From Tenodera sinensis (lineage: Eukaryota; Arthropoda; Insecta; Mantodea; Mantidae), in assembly GCA_030765045.1 (NCBI GenBank), contig CM060964.1:319119513-319183512 (forward strand): DNA of 64,000 bases, written 5' to 3'. Shown here piece after piece: positions 23,301 to 35,975 of the stretch (positions within the stretch are counted from its first letter, which is position 1; every line of letters starts with the position of its first letter). The position numbers and the translations under genes are program-made. The notes below the pieces were generated by a model. It saw nothing but the letters and a program-made list of their open reading frames with translations. It made no database searches and had not been told where the DNA came from.

Positions 23301-24229
23301 ATGGAGGGATTGAAATCCGCTAGATTGGCGAGGTTTTAAACCTTTTTTCCCAATGAATAAGTTCCTGTTAGTTCTCATGCTCATTCGCCTCGTTTACACA
23401 ATAATTTCTTACACATTATCCGTTGTTTGAAACCAACTTTTCGCGCCCTAGATCATTGGAATTAAGGTTCACAAATCCTATGTTTACGCTCTGTCGTCGT
23501 TCCGAAGGCCGCAACTGCTTCACTCCTCTACTTACAAAAATCATCCCTCAAATACGCTTTGCAGCTTAGGGCTCTCAATCCCTCAGCTGCGCTTCAGGCC
23601 TTAGGGCCTTCAACCCTGGGCACTGCTTAGGAACCCAGATCAGTCGTAACTGGAGTAAATATAGCGGTTTTGGAAGTCACGTTGGTAGCTCTGCCGTTGT
23701 AAATCGCATAAACAACAATAGGGAATAGGTGACACTTGCAGGAGGCCAGGCTTATAGACTGTCGTAAAATCCAATAAGATGTTCGTCTTGAGTTGTCTGT
23801 GAACAGCCTACAAAGTTCTATCATTATGAATTTTGCATAGTTTTGTATAACACCATTTGTTACATTTTGTGAGGGAGCATTAACCATTTCCAAGATATTG
23901 ATTGCTCTTGGTTTGAAGCGCTTGGTACGAAGGACGTAGTTACGTATTTAAAAGGGGTCCTGGTGGTACAGACGCGCCCCCTAAATATCCTTTTACTTTT
24001 TATAATGAAAGTCAATCACAAATTTGTGTTGAGAAACCCTCTTATGGAGGGAAATATATGGAAGTATGTGAAATAAGTTTGAGATAAATCAATTAATATA
24101 ATATATATTTTCTCTTCTAAACGTGGTCAAATAATGCGTTGATGGTGGACTAGAGCCGCGTAAGGAAGCTAATAGGATACTGTTTGCCCTTATTCTTAAA
24201 ATTAAACATTTTAAAAGCTGTACCTTGGG
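23301..24229. other. Unassigned sequence
   Basis: Nothing convincing; a weak family A-like patch (ACCATTTCCAAGATATTG near 23884) may be an old fragment. Confidence 0.35.
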
Positions 24230-24445
24230 GATACAATAGCGTTAACAATTTCCGAGCTGTTCCTTGTTATTTGCTTGAATTTTCCAATACTAATACTACT
24301 TTTCTCAAATGGTGAGTCCTTATTCTTTTTTTTCCCTGCTGCACATACAAAGAGTATGTAATTTCAAACCCATCACATAGCGAGTAGATCTTAAAATATG
24401 TGACTATCGCTTAAGCCTACGGTATTCCACTATTCGTATTGTATA
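24230..24445 (+). repeat. Family A repeat, 3'-middle fragment
   Basis: ACAATTTCCGAGCTGTTCCT, then CTTTTCTCAAATGGTGAG, TCACATAGCGAGTAG and CTATCGCTTAAGCC, in family order. It stops at a TATAGCCGTGAAAAAATGAT segment (24441-24460) that matches one arm of the small palindromic element at 31996-32084. Confidence 0.75.
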
Positions 24446-25359
24446 GCCGTGAAAAAATGATTGAGCGCATTAGGAGAGTGGTGCACGTCGTGTTGCAGCA
24501 CAGTTTACACAAGTCGATATTTCCAACAAGCATCTTTTATAGTCTCTATTCCATATCGTCTGTCGGACACACAAATAGGAGGAAATTCTACTATTTTAGG
24601 CTTAATTCGACTCCAATTTTGTGCAAACAGTAATTTAACGCATACAAAGGATAACTTTTAAAACAATCGTTGATTTTTTCGGTGAAGGAAAAGGTGCAGA
24701 ATCTGAAGTAAGAATTTCCTAGTTTTGCTTATTTTCCTACAATTTGCCATTTTATGCTTGTTTTCATTTCTGCACTTTAATTTTTAAAGCATTATTTATT
24801 TTATACCAAAATTGAGTCACTCTGCTATGAAATATTTAATGTTTTATTTTAATTAATTTTGTATATTAATGAGGTTCTTACGTTCGTCCTTATTAAGTTA
24901 CTTTTAATGGTGTATCTTACAAAATCTGAAATCCCACTCATGACTCAACTGTATTCATGCATTATCATCCAACACTGCAGATTAACAAGAGATTGAAACA
25001 ACGCTAAACACGTGACGAGCGCTTATAAACGGAAAAGCACGTTCTTTTATCTTTTTATCGGTAAGATAATGCAGTTAATTTAACTAAATGAAGCATAGGA
25101 TGAACATAAATACAAAAAGATAAAGACTATGTTAAGAGGAAGTCAAACATATAACTACACCTACGAATTCCGTGAGATGGAGGAATTAGTGGGCAGTTCT
25201 AAGATATTTGGTATGTAAATAATAACCTGGGTTGTGTCAAAAAGTTAAATTTTATAATTATTTTTACAAAAGTTATTATTATTCTATTTCTTTTAGCACA
25301 GATAAAGTTTCGTTACACGTTTAAACATTTCGATATTAAAAGAACACAGCTAAAGCGAT
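24446..25359. other. Unassigned AT-rich sequence
   Basis: Nothing recognised beyond the palindromic-element arm at its left edge. Confidence 0.4.
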
Positions 25360-25862
25360 AGTAAACTGTTTTGAAAGCCAGTCGCTATGTGATGGTTTTG
25401 AAATTCCGCTTTCTTTGCATGAACAGAGGAAAAAAGAGTACTTATTTGTAGTTTAGAAAAAGTATGTAGCATATGAAAATTTAAACCAGTAGGTAACAAC
25501 GAATATCTCGGAAATATTTAATGCCACGAAATATTTTATTTGACATAAATAGTATACTTCAACGAGATCTAAATTTTTATACTCTTAAAATCTCTTACGG
25601 TTTACCAATTATAGCTACAAGCCATTCAGAATGAAGAGAACTTCACAGGTTATGCCCAGAAAGTTCAAGATATACACTTATGCAATTATCTTAAACCTAT
25701 GGTATTTTAATCAAAATCGTGTGTCATTTTTGAGAAAATTAAAATAATGAAAACATTATCTTGTTAGGTAGCTATAGTTTGAGTGGGGAAGTCTTAAACA
25801 TATTCTTGTCTATTTAGAAGGCGCTGGACTTAAAAATATCATGTTTTGTATTTAACCGAGTT
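25360..25862 (-). repeat. Family A repeat, partial minus copy
   Basis: The body is present from GCGATAGTAAACTGTTTTGA to TTTAACCGAGTTTTC at about 25860. Both the 3' tip and the GT/head part are missing. It ends where the head of the next, plus-strand copy begins. Confidence 0.85.
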
Positions 25863-25867
25863 TTCTT

Positions 25868-26007
25868 TTTTACTTTCTCTACTACGTGAAGTAGAGGAAG
25901 TATTGTATTCCACCCAAAACTTCCATGTCGAGATTTCACTGGAAATATGTTTTGAGGCCCCCTGAAACAAAAAAGAAATTAGAAAAAGGTCTGTGTGTGT
26001 CTGTTTT

Positions 26008-26079
<72 letters not shown>

Positions 26080-26795
26080 TGTGAACAGCATGACTCAAAA
26101 ATGAAAAGTCGGTGAAAAACCAAATTGTTATTTAAAGTTAATGCTTTCAAGGATGCGACATAAAGATTATGAAGAAAATTTCTCCACCCTAAACTACCCT
26201 TCACTTGGAAAATTTTTCGAATATGCGGATTTTCTCAAAAATAACTCTAAGGACTTTGTTTAAAACGCCATATGCTTAAGACATTTTTAGGGCAAATGAA
26301 ATGTATATTTTGAATTTTCTGGCTATAACCTATGTAGACCTGTTTGCTCTTGATAACTTTTGCATAACTGGTAAACGGTAAGAGATAGATCAAATCTTAC
26401 TGCACAAAAACTGTACATCTCGTTAAAACACACACGTTATGTCCAAATGCATTTTTTTGTAAAGTGAACCATTTCGGAGATATTCCTTGTTGTTTGTGTA
26501 AGTTTTGCAATACTTAAACTTTTCTCAAATGGAAGGGCGCTATGCACTTTTATCTCTTGGTGGTGCAAAGAGAACAAAATTTTAAAGCCTTCATATAGTG
26601 ACCAGCTTTAAAAAATTTTACTATCGCTCAAAATGTACTGTATCTCCATACTACCCTTGCACTTACAAGAAAATTAGCAATAAGGTAATTTCTGCAAATG
26701 TTTATCTCGACTAACATGAAGAAGATAGAGGAATAAGGGTTTGTAAGAATAGTTAATACAAGAGTAGAGAAAGTCGTGTGTGTGTAACATATGGG
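25868..26795 (+). repeat. Family A repeat, full-length reference-like copy
   Basis: The head is TTACTTTCTCTACTACGTGA, then AGTAGAGGAAGTATTGTA. The internal (GT)n lies at 25992-26078. The 3' end is GAGTAGAGAAAGTCGTGTG followed by TGTAACATATG. At about 928 bp it is one of the two cleanest complete copies and can serve as a length standard. Confidence 0.92.
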
Positions 26796-28394
26796 CATGT
26801 TTATATTGGCTTATTTGGCATTTTGGAACGGTTATATTTTCGATACTAAAGATAACTGCAGCTGCTAAGCCAGTTCATTTTATATACATTGGTAGGAAGA
26901 AACAAATGAAGTGTGCAGTGCCTTCCCAAGTAGAATAAATACATTGCCTCTAAAATGTCAATAAGCGGCCCTATCTCGCCACTTTTTTGGCCCCTATTTT
27001 CCTGTTAGAGGAGAGGTCAAGGAGCTGCAGAGGTCATTCTGAAGAAACTTGTGCCCCAAGAGCTCCGTGACATTCACGGCCTCCTTCCCTTCCACCTGGT
27101 ATACTCCACGTTTGTTTCTTGTTGCCCACCTATGCTGCTGCCACCAGCGGGCGATACACGCAACAGAATCGTAAAGGTACGAAGAGTAAGGTGTTATACG
27201 GTCAGTTGTCAGTTGTTCATCTGTCGACGGAGTAGACAGAAGTATAATTCAAGTGTGCCGGTTTATACACAAGGAACATGACGGCTGTGGAACCCAAGCG
27301 TGAGTAAACCCTTATAACGATTTTACTCATTAACTCTTTTATATTTTAACTTTTGGTGTTACAATCAAGGAAGAAACTATTTAAACGTAGTGTCCTTTTT
27401 TTTTAATGAAACTAATGTATGTAATTCATTATTGCAAGCGAACAGGGTTGTAATTATTTTTAACTGCAGATTACAACCGCATTTGACACGTCGGAAGAAA
27501 AGTTGACTTATGTTTAGTAGTGCAAATAAGCAAATAATGTCTCAATGTGTAGCCCGACCACGTGACCTATTTAAATGACACTAGGGACAATTTTAACATA
27601 TGTTTTCATATGTAATACGAAATAAATTTATTGACATTTTTTTGAATAGATGTGTTATTTAATTTGTTTACTTTGATTTAACAGCTGTCAGAATATAAAA
27701 CTATGGTTGAGCTTTCGTATACAGTATGGTCCCAGAATCGCTAAGTAATGCGCATTTACATCATTCCTATGTTGCACAATCTATACACATAATTAGCCGC
27801 AACTATAGCGAAATATATAGATGGTCCTAAGCCGCAAAGGTAGCCCGGATATTGAGGTTCCTAAGCCGCAAAACGTTGCCGAGTGATGTTTTTATAAGGA
27901 GAAGCGTTCGTCCGATATAAACTTACGTTGGAGGACGTTAATATAAAAAAATAATAAAATCTGAAAATTTTTCCTTGCTACATCGGGACATATATTCAAA
28001 CTTTAACATTTATTTGATAATAAAAACTTTCACATTTCATTTAAACTTAATTTTTCATATGAAAACTACAACTACTACGATAGCGAATAAAATGAAAACT
28101 TAAAGGAAAAATTTGGACTTTGGATGAGAGTCAGAAGTATAACAGTAAAGGCGTAACAAAAAATACATTACAAACTTGTGTTTAGTTTCTGGAAACCAGC
28201 AATCAAAGCAACTGGTAGCCAGCTACTTTACATCTACAAACTAACGGTGATCCAAAAGACTGTGAACCGGCTGCGCTGTGTTTTGCCTGTACGCGTCCTC
28301 GACGCTCGTCGCCGACTGCTGCTGTCATAAAACAGCGGGGATGAAACCATACAACATATTTAAAACTACTTGAAAAGGCTTTACTTACCAATGT
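26796..28394. other. Unassigned sequence
   Basis: No recognised repeats or coding relics. Base composition is more GC-rich around 27000-27290 than in the neighbours, but no conserved product is evident. Confidence 0.35.
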
Positions 28395-28605
28395 TATTAA
28401 AGGAGATGCTGAAACTGGCCACCGTCGTTGTCCATACATTTTTGGCACCTGTTTAGGAAACGATCCATCACTCGCCGTAGTTCACGATGAGAAATACTGG
28501 CAATTTCCTGACGGATATTTTGTTTTAATTCTTCCAGGGTGTGCACACGTGTACACTGTATACTCTAAGTTACCCCAGAGATAGAAGTCACAGATCATCT
28601 GCCAA
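28395..28605 (-). pseudogene. Tc1/Tc3-like DDE transposase relic, C-terminal part
   Basis: On the minus strand the sequence reads CDFYLWGNLE and, after a one-base frame change, CTRVHTLEELKQNIRQEIAS, ISHRELRRVMDRFLNR and CQKCMDNDGGQFQHLL, then a stop. In Tc1/Tc3 transposases the final block is S-P-D-L-x-x-x-D-F-x-L-W-G, carrying the third catalytic acidic residue, followed by an arginine-rich helical tail ending in a similar RCxxCxxxxGxxFxHLL pattern. Family members act by cut and paste at TA sites. The upstream two thirds of the enzyme are not recognisable, so this is a fragment. Confidence 0.65.
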
Positions 28606-29379
28606 TCGCACTTTCACCTAGCGAGCTGACCGAGTTAACATATACGAATCATAAATACACACTGTGCAGTAGAAAACAAATGCTGATCCATAATACTTTT
28701 AGAGCAGAGAAAAACAAGTCAACCGCACGCCCTTGTGTTCAGCAGCTGCGTTATCGTGTTTCTGTGTGCGCAGTGGAAAAACACCGCACAGCGGTTCGGA
28801 TGTTTTTGGGTCTCTCTGTGCAACTATATTCACTGGTACCCAGCGAAACTACGTACTGGTTGCCAGCACATTCAACTTTTATCACTATAGGTGTTTACTT
28901 ACCTATCTACTTAATTTGTAATTTTATATTTTATTTCCTTAACAATTAATTATTTAGGTAATGTTAATGTTCTATATTTTCTTTTAGTAATCACTAATTA
29001 TGTTCTTTATTTACTATCCCTATTTATATTTACAACTCAGTTAATTTAAAACAGTTTTTTATCTTTAACTGTATTTATACGCGACACAGAACCTTACCAA
29101 AAATCTGATAACTGCGTTAGATTTACGATCATCACTGACCTAACACTGTGGAAATAAAAACGGATTACGTCATTTATATTCGTAAATGAGCCAATTGTAT
29201 TATAATTCAGTTTATTATATACATAATTAATTTGCAAAGCTTGACATATTTATTTTAAGGCTCTTGGAGTGATAAAACATTACACCATTACATTGCTTTG
29301 CAGAACTTTTTGTGGTAGGTATTACAATTCAAATAGTATTTTAAAAATTATTAATAATTAATTAATCGTCGTTGGACGT
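28606..29379. other. Unassigned AT-rich sequence
   Basis: An imperfect inverted similarity between about 28215-28275 and 28765-28815 may mark the ends of the decayed element containing the transposase relic; otherwise nothing recognised. Confidence 0.3.
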
Positions 29380-29560
29380 AACGTTGCTATCCCAGCACTT
29401 CGCACAAGAGCGTATCGTTTTTATGAGGCTTAAGCCTTGTTGATGTGTTGAAACTCTAGCCGCAATCTTTCTCAGGAAACGCAGTTGTTGATGTCACACA
29501 TTCCTTACAGCCACTTTCTTGGGAGGAACACGATAGTTAGCGTCTTAGGGAAGGCTGGGC
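29380..29560. repeat. Family G repeat segment
   Basis: GAGGCTTAAGCCTTGTTGAT and TTGTTGATGTCACACATTCC with TTACAGCCACTTTC are shared with 53150-53320. There one half is in the same orientation and the other is inverted. Confidence 0.45.
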
Positions 29561-29690
29561 TATTATGATGTGAGCAGTGGAAAACGTGCACGCACTTTCA
29601 GCTTTAATTAGTGCTAGTAGCCTAGTAGTCAAGCTGAACTTGTTTAACAGATCTCGCGACAAAACAGAGTACAAAAGATTGTCCTATTAA

Positions 29691-30042
29691 AGGACCCTAG
29701 GACTGAAAAATGACCGAAAAATTATAAAATTGATGATTTTTAGGTTTACGCATATAAATGCCCTCCAAAGCTTCATGCATCGCTTGGCAGTGACATTTTT
29801 TAGATTCCGCCATTTTTAAAGGTCTACCGCAGGATACCATGTGTGCCACATTTAAATGCCCCGTTTCTGCTTAAATTTTTGACAGTATTTTTTGAACAAA
29901 ATATAGACCAAACAGGATCCAAAAACAGCCGCATTCAGCGGAAAGAAGTGGTTAAGCCATGAATCTGATGAGATAAAAGATTGTGCTAACATATACACAC
30001 CTATAAAAATACAGAAAATTCAAAATTCAGTGCCAGGGTCCC
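29691..30042. mobile_element. piggyBac-type MITE with TTAA target duplication
   Basis: TTAA flanks both sides (29687-29690 and 30043-30046). The terminal inverted repeats are AGGACCCTAGGACTGAA on the left and the complement of GGGACCCTGGCACTGAA on the right, 15 of 17 positions matching. 352 bp, non-coding. An exact TTAA duplication is diagnostic of piggyBac-superfamily transposition. A decayed piggyBac-like transposase lies 3.5 kb away (33450-34205), but I cannot show the two are partners. Confidence 0.85.
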
Positions 30043-30046
30043 TTAA

Positions 30047-30587
30047 AAGACCATTTAATTAATCTTGTTTACCTCTCGCCGTACTCTTAATGAATTTATT
30101 GCACGAGTAGTTTTTAATGCTTAATCCTCCAATTTTTCCCATAAACTGTACTTTCGTAAAGTGTGGTAATATTTCTAACAGCAGAAACATTCTCTGAAAT
30201 ATCGGCAGATATTTTTTGATTTTCTTAACCTCCTCCTGATATTGTTTCAAATGCTGGAAATGAATAGCCAGGGGTGATTCTGTAGATGTGTGGGTACGGT
30301 CGGTGTGAGGGAGTCACTTCTATTTAAATCACCACATTCTCAGTGAATTAAATGTAACCCTGAAACCAGGTGGCGAAAACGGGACTAGAGGCATTTGTAC
30401 TTGCAGGCGCCACTTTCACTGGCTGATTGTCATTTTGTTTTTCCACATGCTGCGAGCGGTGCAGCGCGTGTTGCATATTTGGTGACTCGTAGAAGGAATG
30501 CATTTTCCCAAACAATTCAAGACTGTGAAAATCACACAACAGAAAAACTTGATCTTTAAAATAGACAGTTTGTCAGATGTCCCCTGT
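30047..30587. other. Unassigned sequence
   Basis: Nothing recognised. Confidence 0.4.
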
Positions 30588-31722
<1,135 letters not shown>

Positions 31723-31995
31723 ATTAGCTGTTTCAGATATATTTTCGGTTTGATTGATCAATGTTTTAAGGAATACACATTTTTGAATGATCTCTATTCC
31801 GTTGTATCTCACCAGTCCATGTAAGGAAAGTAACAAGGTAACGGCGAATTGTCGCACCATCTTCCCCATGTCCAACGTGCTATAGCATACTGAAACCATT
31901 TCTGAAAATATAATTAAAGACTAACAGGAAGCACGCGCAAAAATAAGCTTTGGGTTGAATAAACTGTAGAACTATGGATGCCAGTCGCATGATTG

Positions 31996-32084
31996 TTGTA
32001 TGGCCATAGAAGAAATAATTGAGCGTTATAACATGCGATTTCAAATGTTACAGCTCTCAATCATTTTTTTTTCATGGCTGCACA
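31996..32084. mobile_element. Small palindromic MITE
   Basis: The left arm TTGTATGGCCATAGAAGAAA, TAATTGAGCGTTATAAC pairs with the right arm GTTACAGCTCTCAATCAT... ATGGCTGCACAA over about 37 bp with several mismatches and a loop of about 14 bp. A matching single arm lies at 24439-24470. Confidence 0.5.
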
Positions 32085-32304
32085 ACATATATGAACAGAT
32101 AAATATATAGGCATATGTATATGTTCGCTACATTTCCATGGGTAAGTGTTTCCATGCAACGAAATTTCGATCCGATCCGACTTCTAAGAGCAACAGATTC
32201 AAGGATTCAGTTGGATCTCAATCAACGTTTCCATGCAGTATTCAGTCCGGAACGTGAACTCAAATCGATTTGAAACGTAGTCATAAATTGCTTCACATAC
32301 ATAA

Positions 32305-32306
32305 TG

Positions 32307-32338
<32 letters not shown>

Positions 32339-32351
32339 TGTGTGTGTGTGC
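32305..32351. repeat. (GT)n microsatellite with GCGT variants
   Basis: GTGTGTGTGCGTGCGTGCGT pattern over about 45 bp. Confidence 0.9.
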
Positions 32352-33449
32352 GGTCTTATTAGCTGTTTTACCTTTAAAAGCAATTGCACTGTGTTTACCA
32401 GTTTTTGCTTGATTATATTAGGTTTATTCTGTGTAAACTAAATCATAACCATACTCTTCATTCACGCATTTATATTTTAACTCTGCGGAGGATAGGAAAT
32501 TATTCGGATTTGAGACAATTTTCCCTGCCCTAACCGTGCAGAACACGGAACCTCGGAATTTAAGTGAAAACGCTGATCATTGCATAGATTTTGTATTTCT
32601 GATTAAGATTTTGAAAGTTTAAATTATCATTATACCTAGGTGAATTGTGGATAATATGCCAACTACAGACATCGAAGTGTTAGATACCTAAAGTATCGCT
32701 TTTAGGGACTGAAATTTCTCGTCGAAAGCAGTTGGCTATATTGCATACAGCAAATATCTTCGCCACGTTTTTGGAATTGTGAAATCTGAAGTAGAAATTT
32801 ATTCTTGCGTGATTTAACTCTTTATTTACTAAATGATAAAATTTAAAATGTCGTATTACTTGGCAGTTTTGCTTCGTATGTGTGCTGATGCAGGTTTGTA
32901 TAGTTATTAATGTACATATGCCATAGGCACTTGTGGATTATGATTGTTAGGTTAGGTTTTCTTGTGTTGTAATTTTGTTAAAAGAATCACAAGCATATAC
33001 ACCTAAACAACCTAATACACGTTGTACAGTGTACATTGTCATAGCATAGATTATGGCTTGATCCAGATTTGCGAAACCGTCTAAAGTTAATCAGGATTAT
33101 GTTCTTAACTTATTAATTTCCGGCTACATGTTTTGTGGGACGCATAAATGTTACACAGTTGAATCTTAACCCGGGATCCCTCGGGTCACTTGTGGTAACG
33201 CGATCATTCCCGTGTTAGATTTTTTCTAACAAGCTTTAATATACCTTTATTTTAATATGTATGTTAACTGTAATTTATAAGTTTGCATGTGCATTTGTGT
33301 AAGTATTGTTAAACTAGTGTGAGCAATATCATATTACAAATTATGCTCCACAACAAGGAACGGGTCAAAATCTAAACATACTAAAAAACCAACACTATAC
33401 ATTATAAATCCTTAAACTATATATTGGTAGAAATTAAATTCAACTGTTA

Positions 33450-34205
33450 AGCGCAAATTTCAGTTCTGAGTTCGCTGGCACGAATAAGAGTCAATTTGTT
33501 GTGAAGTGTTGATACATTCCCTGCAAACATGAGCAGTTTTTGCTGTGTGCTCTTTGCGAATTGAACTGGGGCAGCTGTTAACCATTTTGTGTGAATCGGT
33601 TCTTCTTTCTGGGACAGAAGACATCTTGGCTTTTGCTGGGTGTATCCCTTTGTTGGTAATTCACGGATACCAGAGACAATTTGTATTAAAGTGACAGCCC
33701 TGGAATATACATTGGTTTCATCAGATGTTTCACTAAAACACATGGGCAACGCGGACGGGGGGCAAGGGGGGGGGGCCGATCCCCCCCTTGGTAGTTGGTG
33801 AACTTAATATGCAATCAATTACTAACTATTAAACTATTATTTTAATTAATAACAATTGTTATTTAGCATAAATCAATACGGTTATATGCAATAAATATAA
33901 ATTTTGACAATAAAATAATGAATTAATATATGATTGCAAATTTCCAGCATGTGCCCCCCCCCCCCTGGAAAAAAGTCTGCCGACGCTCATGCTAAAACAT
34001 CATACTAAGCTGTGTAAGATATTTACTTCGAGGCATCAACCCGTTGGTGCTTGCATTGGTGTTATGATTTGCACATATTTTACTCCCGCAATGTTTAGAA
34101 GCCTGAAGATGCGTACATCAGCTGCAAAACAGTGCTACGCGACAACCCCAATGGGCATCGCTTTGAATAACAAGCCTTGTATTTCTGTGCTAAATTCCAT
34201 TTGAA
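33450..34205 (-). pseudogene. piggyBac-like transposase relic, C-terminal part, split by a MITE
   Basis: On the minus strand, 34170-33992 reads MPIGVVA, HCFAADVRIFRLLNIAGVK and QIIT-like segments. These resemble the RWPMxxFF..LLxIxGINAxVI block near the C-terminus of piggyBac transposases. After the MITE (33741-33991) the frame continues, and further on carries KPRC, a CPRKKNRF-like stretch and CKEHTAKTAHVCREC-like spacing in alternating frames (33620-33510). This fits the family's C-terminal cysteine-rich (RING-like) domain. The catalytic aspartates would lie upstream and are not found. There are several stops and frame changes. The assignment rests on motif order and is moderate. In the family the protein cuts and pastes DNA at TTAA sites. 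Confidence 0.45.
33741..33991 (-). mobile_element. hAT-type G-rich MITE, copy 1
   Basis: An exact 8-bp duplication CTAAAACA flanks it (33733-33740 and 33992-33999). The ends are CATGGGCAACGCGGAC and GTCTGCCGACGCTCATG, imperfect inverted repeats. C-runs near the right end and G-runs near the left end bracket an AT-rich centre. It is homologous over its whole length to 38179-38436, in opposite orientation. 251 bp, non-coding. Confidence 0.85.
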
Positions 34206-35760
34206 TGGCATTTAGATATAGCAGTTGAAGCATTGCTATATAGCTCTGCGTCTATTTTAATGAAAGAATAAACGATTTAGATGTGCTTATCAGTTGTTAG
34301 ATTTTATCTAATAATGCGAACGATCCCGGGTTAAGTTCGAAAGGCTAAAAATGCTGATTATTCAGAACAGTTGAGAACAAAAACCTTAATTTCTTTAATA
34401 CAAGTGTAGCCAGTAGCACAACATAAATTACATTATTTAAAACAATGAGTCGTAATAACGAGAAATCGCCTTCCATCACAACTAATGATGGTTAATTGAA
34501 AACCAAGGTAGGGCAGCCCGGTGTCTATGAACTTTCATTGAACCTAGGGAAGAAATCGTATTATATTAAAAGTATATAGGTACGAAGTTCACGATTAGAG
34601 AATTGTACGTATGTGAAACAGCCTCAGGTTATGAAAATCTCTTAACCGAAAGCATTCATAATGCGAGTATGCGGAAGGAAATCCTGGATCAAGTCAACAC
34701 AGCGCTTTCCGTTCACCAACAGTCAACATTTCACATAATACACAACGCATTTCAAGACACACATTGTTGTGCAAAGAGCGAGATTTAAAACAGTTTGTTG
34801 CCTTTCAGGATTTGAGAATAAACTCATCGTTTGCAAAGAAGAAATGCCAATGAAAGGTAAACTAGATGTTTTAATATGCTAGTTTGGTGCTTATCCTGTT
34901 GTGTGTCTTGTAATATAATTAACCTCGAACAGTCGGAAGAGTTTTGTTGTTGTTGAGAACTAACACACTAACATTTGTTTCTAGCAATCTTTTGGCCATT
35001 ATATTGTTTGTTCAGTCTTCAGGTATACGTGTGCATATCTCTGCCACTACTTTACGGGAAAAACACTTATTTACATTACATACCCATCATATTTTTAATT
35101 ACGAACTATTTCCCTAACTTTATATTCATAAGTAAAGACCAATTATTTGAATAAAAAGGCTTCCTGTTCCATAAGATGGTAAGAATTTCACAAGTTCTAC
35201 GTAATTTTCTTTTTATGGTCTTCTAAAATTAAAACAACATTTTGCGTAAAATGTAATGTAATGACCGAACAAAACTGCAATGAATTAAAATATGACTATA
35301 AAAGTACTACACTTTGGTTCCTATGACTAAACCGGTAATCGCCTCTGGTACGATAAAGCTTAACAGATGAATATTATTATGGAGTAAGAATCGATGGCCT
35401 ATTACACGACCTTTACACAATATATTGTTTATAATAGCTCAGTATATCAGTATAAATGTTCGCTATTGATCTGTTGCTTTATAACGTGCATTTGTTAGCA
35501 AGCTTGTTCTCATTGTAGTTCCTAAAGCCGCTGTAGCATTGTAGTTGCGCTTTTATTTCTATCCTGATTTAAAGAAAATCACGTGGCTTACGACTTTCGA
35601 GTTGTGTGAACTCGAGATGCTACTAAAACAGTCCGTACAAGAAACAACACGAGAATTAAAAGTTAAAAATGTATATTGCTAAATACAGAAATGGCGAATT
35701 ACACGTAAGTATCTCAGTGACCAATTTTATATTTTAGGAATTCGCGCCTAATCAGATAGG
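34206..35760. other. Unassigned sequence
   Basis: A 61-codon frame at 34603-34788 has no recognised relatives; nothing else noted. Confidence 0.35.
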
Positions 35761-35975
35761 CTGTTCACCAACTCATGGTTCCTGGCAGAAATGAAAAAAG
35801 GTGAGTACATCAATAATAATTGTAGGCACACAGCGATATCTGAAGCTGGGCTCATGCTTACATTACGTGTAACCAGAAGCTCAGATCCAGCTTCATATAT
35901 TGCTGTATACCTAGAACTATTTACTGACGTACTGACTTGTTGCATTTCTACCAGGGACCATGAGCTGGTGAACAG
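35761..35975. repeat. 215-bp imperfect palindrome (hairpin-forming)
   Basis: The left half from CTGTTCACCAACTCATGG pairs with the right half ending CCATGAGCTGGTGAACAG over the whole length, with about 75-80% pairing by eye and a centre near ACATTACGTGTAACC (about 35860-35875). The terminal 33 bp match at about 29 of 33 positions. It could be a fold-back MITE or the source of a long hairpin RNA. No flanking duplication is obvious. Confidence 0.8.

Larger units (their letters stand above)
31723..33449. other. Unassigned sequence
   Basis: Apart from the small palindrome at 31996-32084 and the (GT)n tract at 32305-32351 I recognise nothing. Confidence 0.35.

Noticed and set aside
22918..23301. 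127-codon plus-strand frame
   Set aside because: It is antisense to the reverse transcriptase relic on the minus strand.
28680..28949. 89-codon plus-strand gene
   Set aside because: No known motif, and it sits beside a transposase relic in an AT-rich stretch.
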